Source of the DNA: Pseudomonas sp. UBA4194
GTDB taxonomy: Bacteria; Pseudomonadota; Gammaproteobacteria; Pseudomonadales; Pseudomonadaceae
Length of the DNA: 5,576 nt
Direction of reading: 5' to 3'
Assembly (NCBI RefSeq): GCF_002379585.1
Contig: NZ_DFUE01000064.1
Coordinates: forward strand, 14,068 to 19,643
Shown in pieces: positions 5,546-5,576 of this stretch. The position numbers and the translations under genes are program-made. The notes under the pieces were generated by a model. The model saw nothing but the letters and a program-made list of their open reading frames with translations. It ran no database searches and was not told the DNA's origin. Each line of letters begins with the position of its first letter. The first letter of the stretch is position 1.

Positions 5546-5576
5546 TTGAGATGGTGGCAGGGCTGAAGATTTGGGG

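Noticed and set aside
5546..5576. Possible feature after the LysR stop
   Set aside because: Only 31 bases remain, with no terminator stem, start codon with ribosome site or repeat that I can support.

Overview
The window is a GC-rich segment, most likely from a Pseudomonas-type gammaproteobacterium. This is inferred from the strongly GC-ending codons, the Shine-Dalgarno sites, and an inverted pair of REP elements carrying the GTAGGAGCGGC core typical of fluorescent pseudomonads (4456-4512). Species cannot be fixed from the sequence alone.

Layout: A PdxA-family dehydrogenase gene lies on the minus strand (25-1038). It is probably followed by another gene whose start codon overlaps its stop at the left edge. 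A 264-bp divergent control region (1039-1302) separates it from a plus-strand operon for a complete tripartite tricarboxylate transporter (TTT): periplasmic binding protein TctC (1303-2313), small membrane subunit TctB (2392-2919) and large membrane subunit TctA (2916-4439). TctB and TctA overlap by 4 bp. After tctA come the REP pair and a rho-independent terminator (4555-4582). A LysR-type regulator (4604-5545) follows on the same strand. The last 31 bases hold nothing recognisable.

Functional reading: TctC would capture a carboxylate in the periplasm and TctAB would import it with a cation gradient. The PdxA-like enzyme would oxidise a downstream intermediate, and the LysR protein would probably control the divergent promoters. 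Because the dehydrogenase lies next to a transporter rather than the vitamin B6 / ribosome-maturation genes that usually surround housekeeping pdxA, it is better read as a catabolic PdxA2-type or TphB-type enzyme than as a pyridoxine biosynthesis enzyme. The substrate is not determined by the sequence.

The most informative non-coding signal is a tandem pair of related dyads in the divergent region, at 1172-1186 and 1199-1213. Both fit AT-M-R-CC-N3-GG-Y-TAT, both contain the LysR-family T-N11-A pattern, and their centres are 27 bp apart, just upstream of and overlapping a likely tctC promoter. Extra half-sites lie nearer pdxA. Nothing in the window looks like a wholly new class of system; it is a well-formed uptake-and-catabolism locus with an unassigned substrate.
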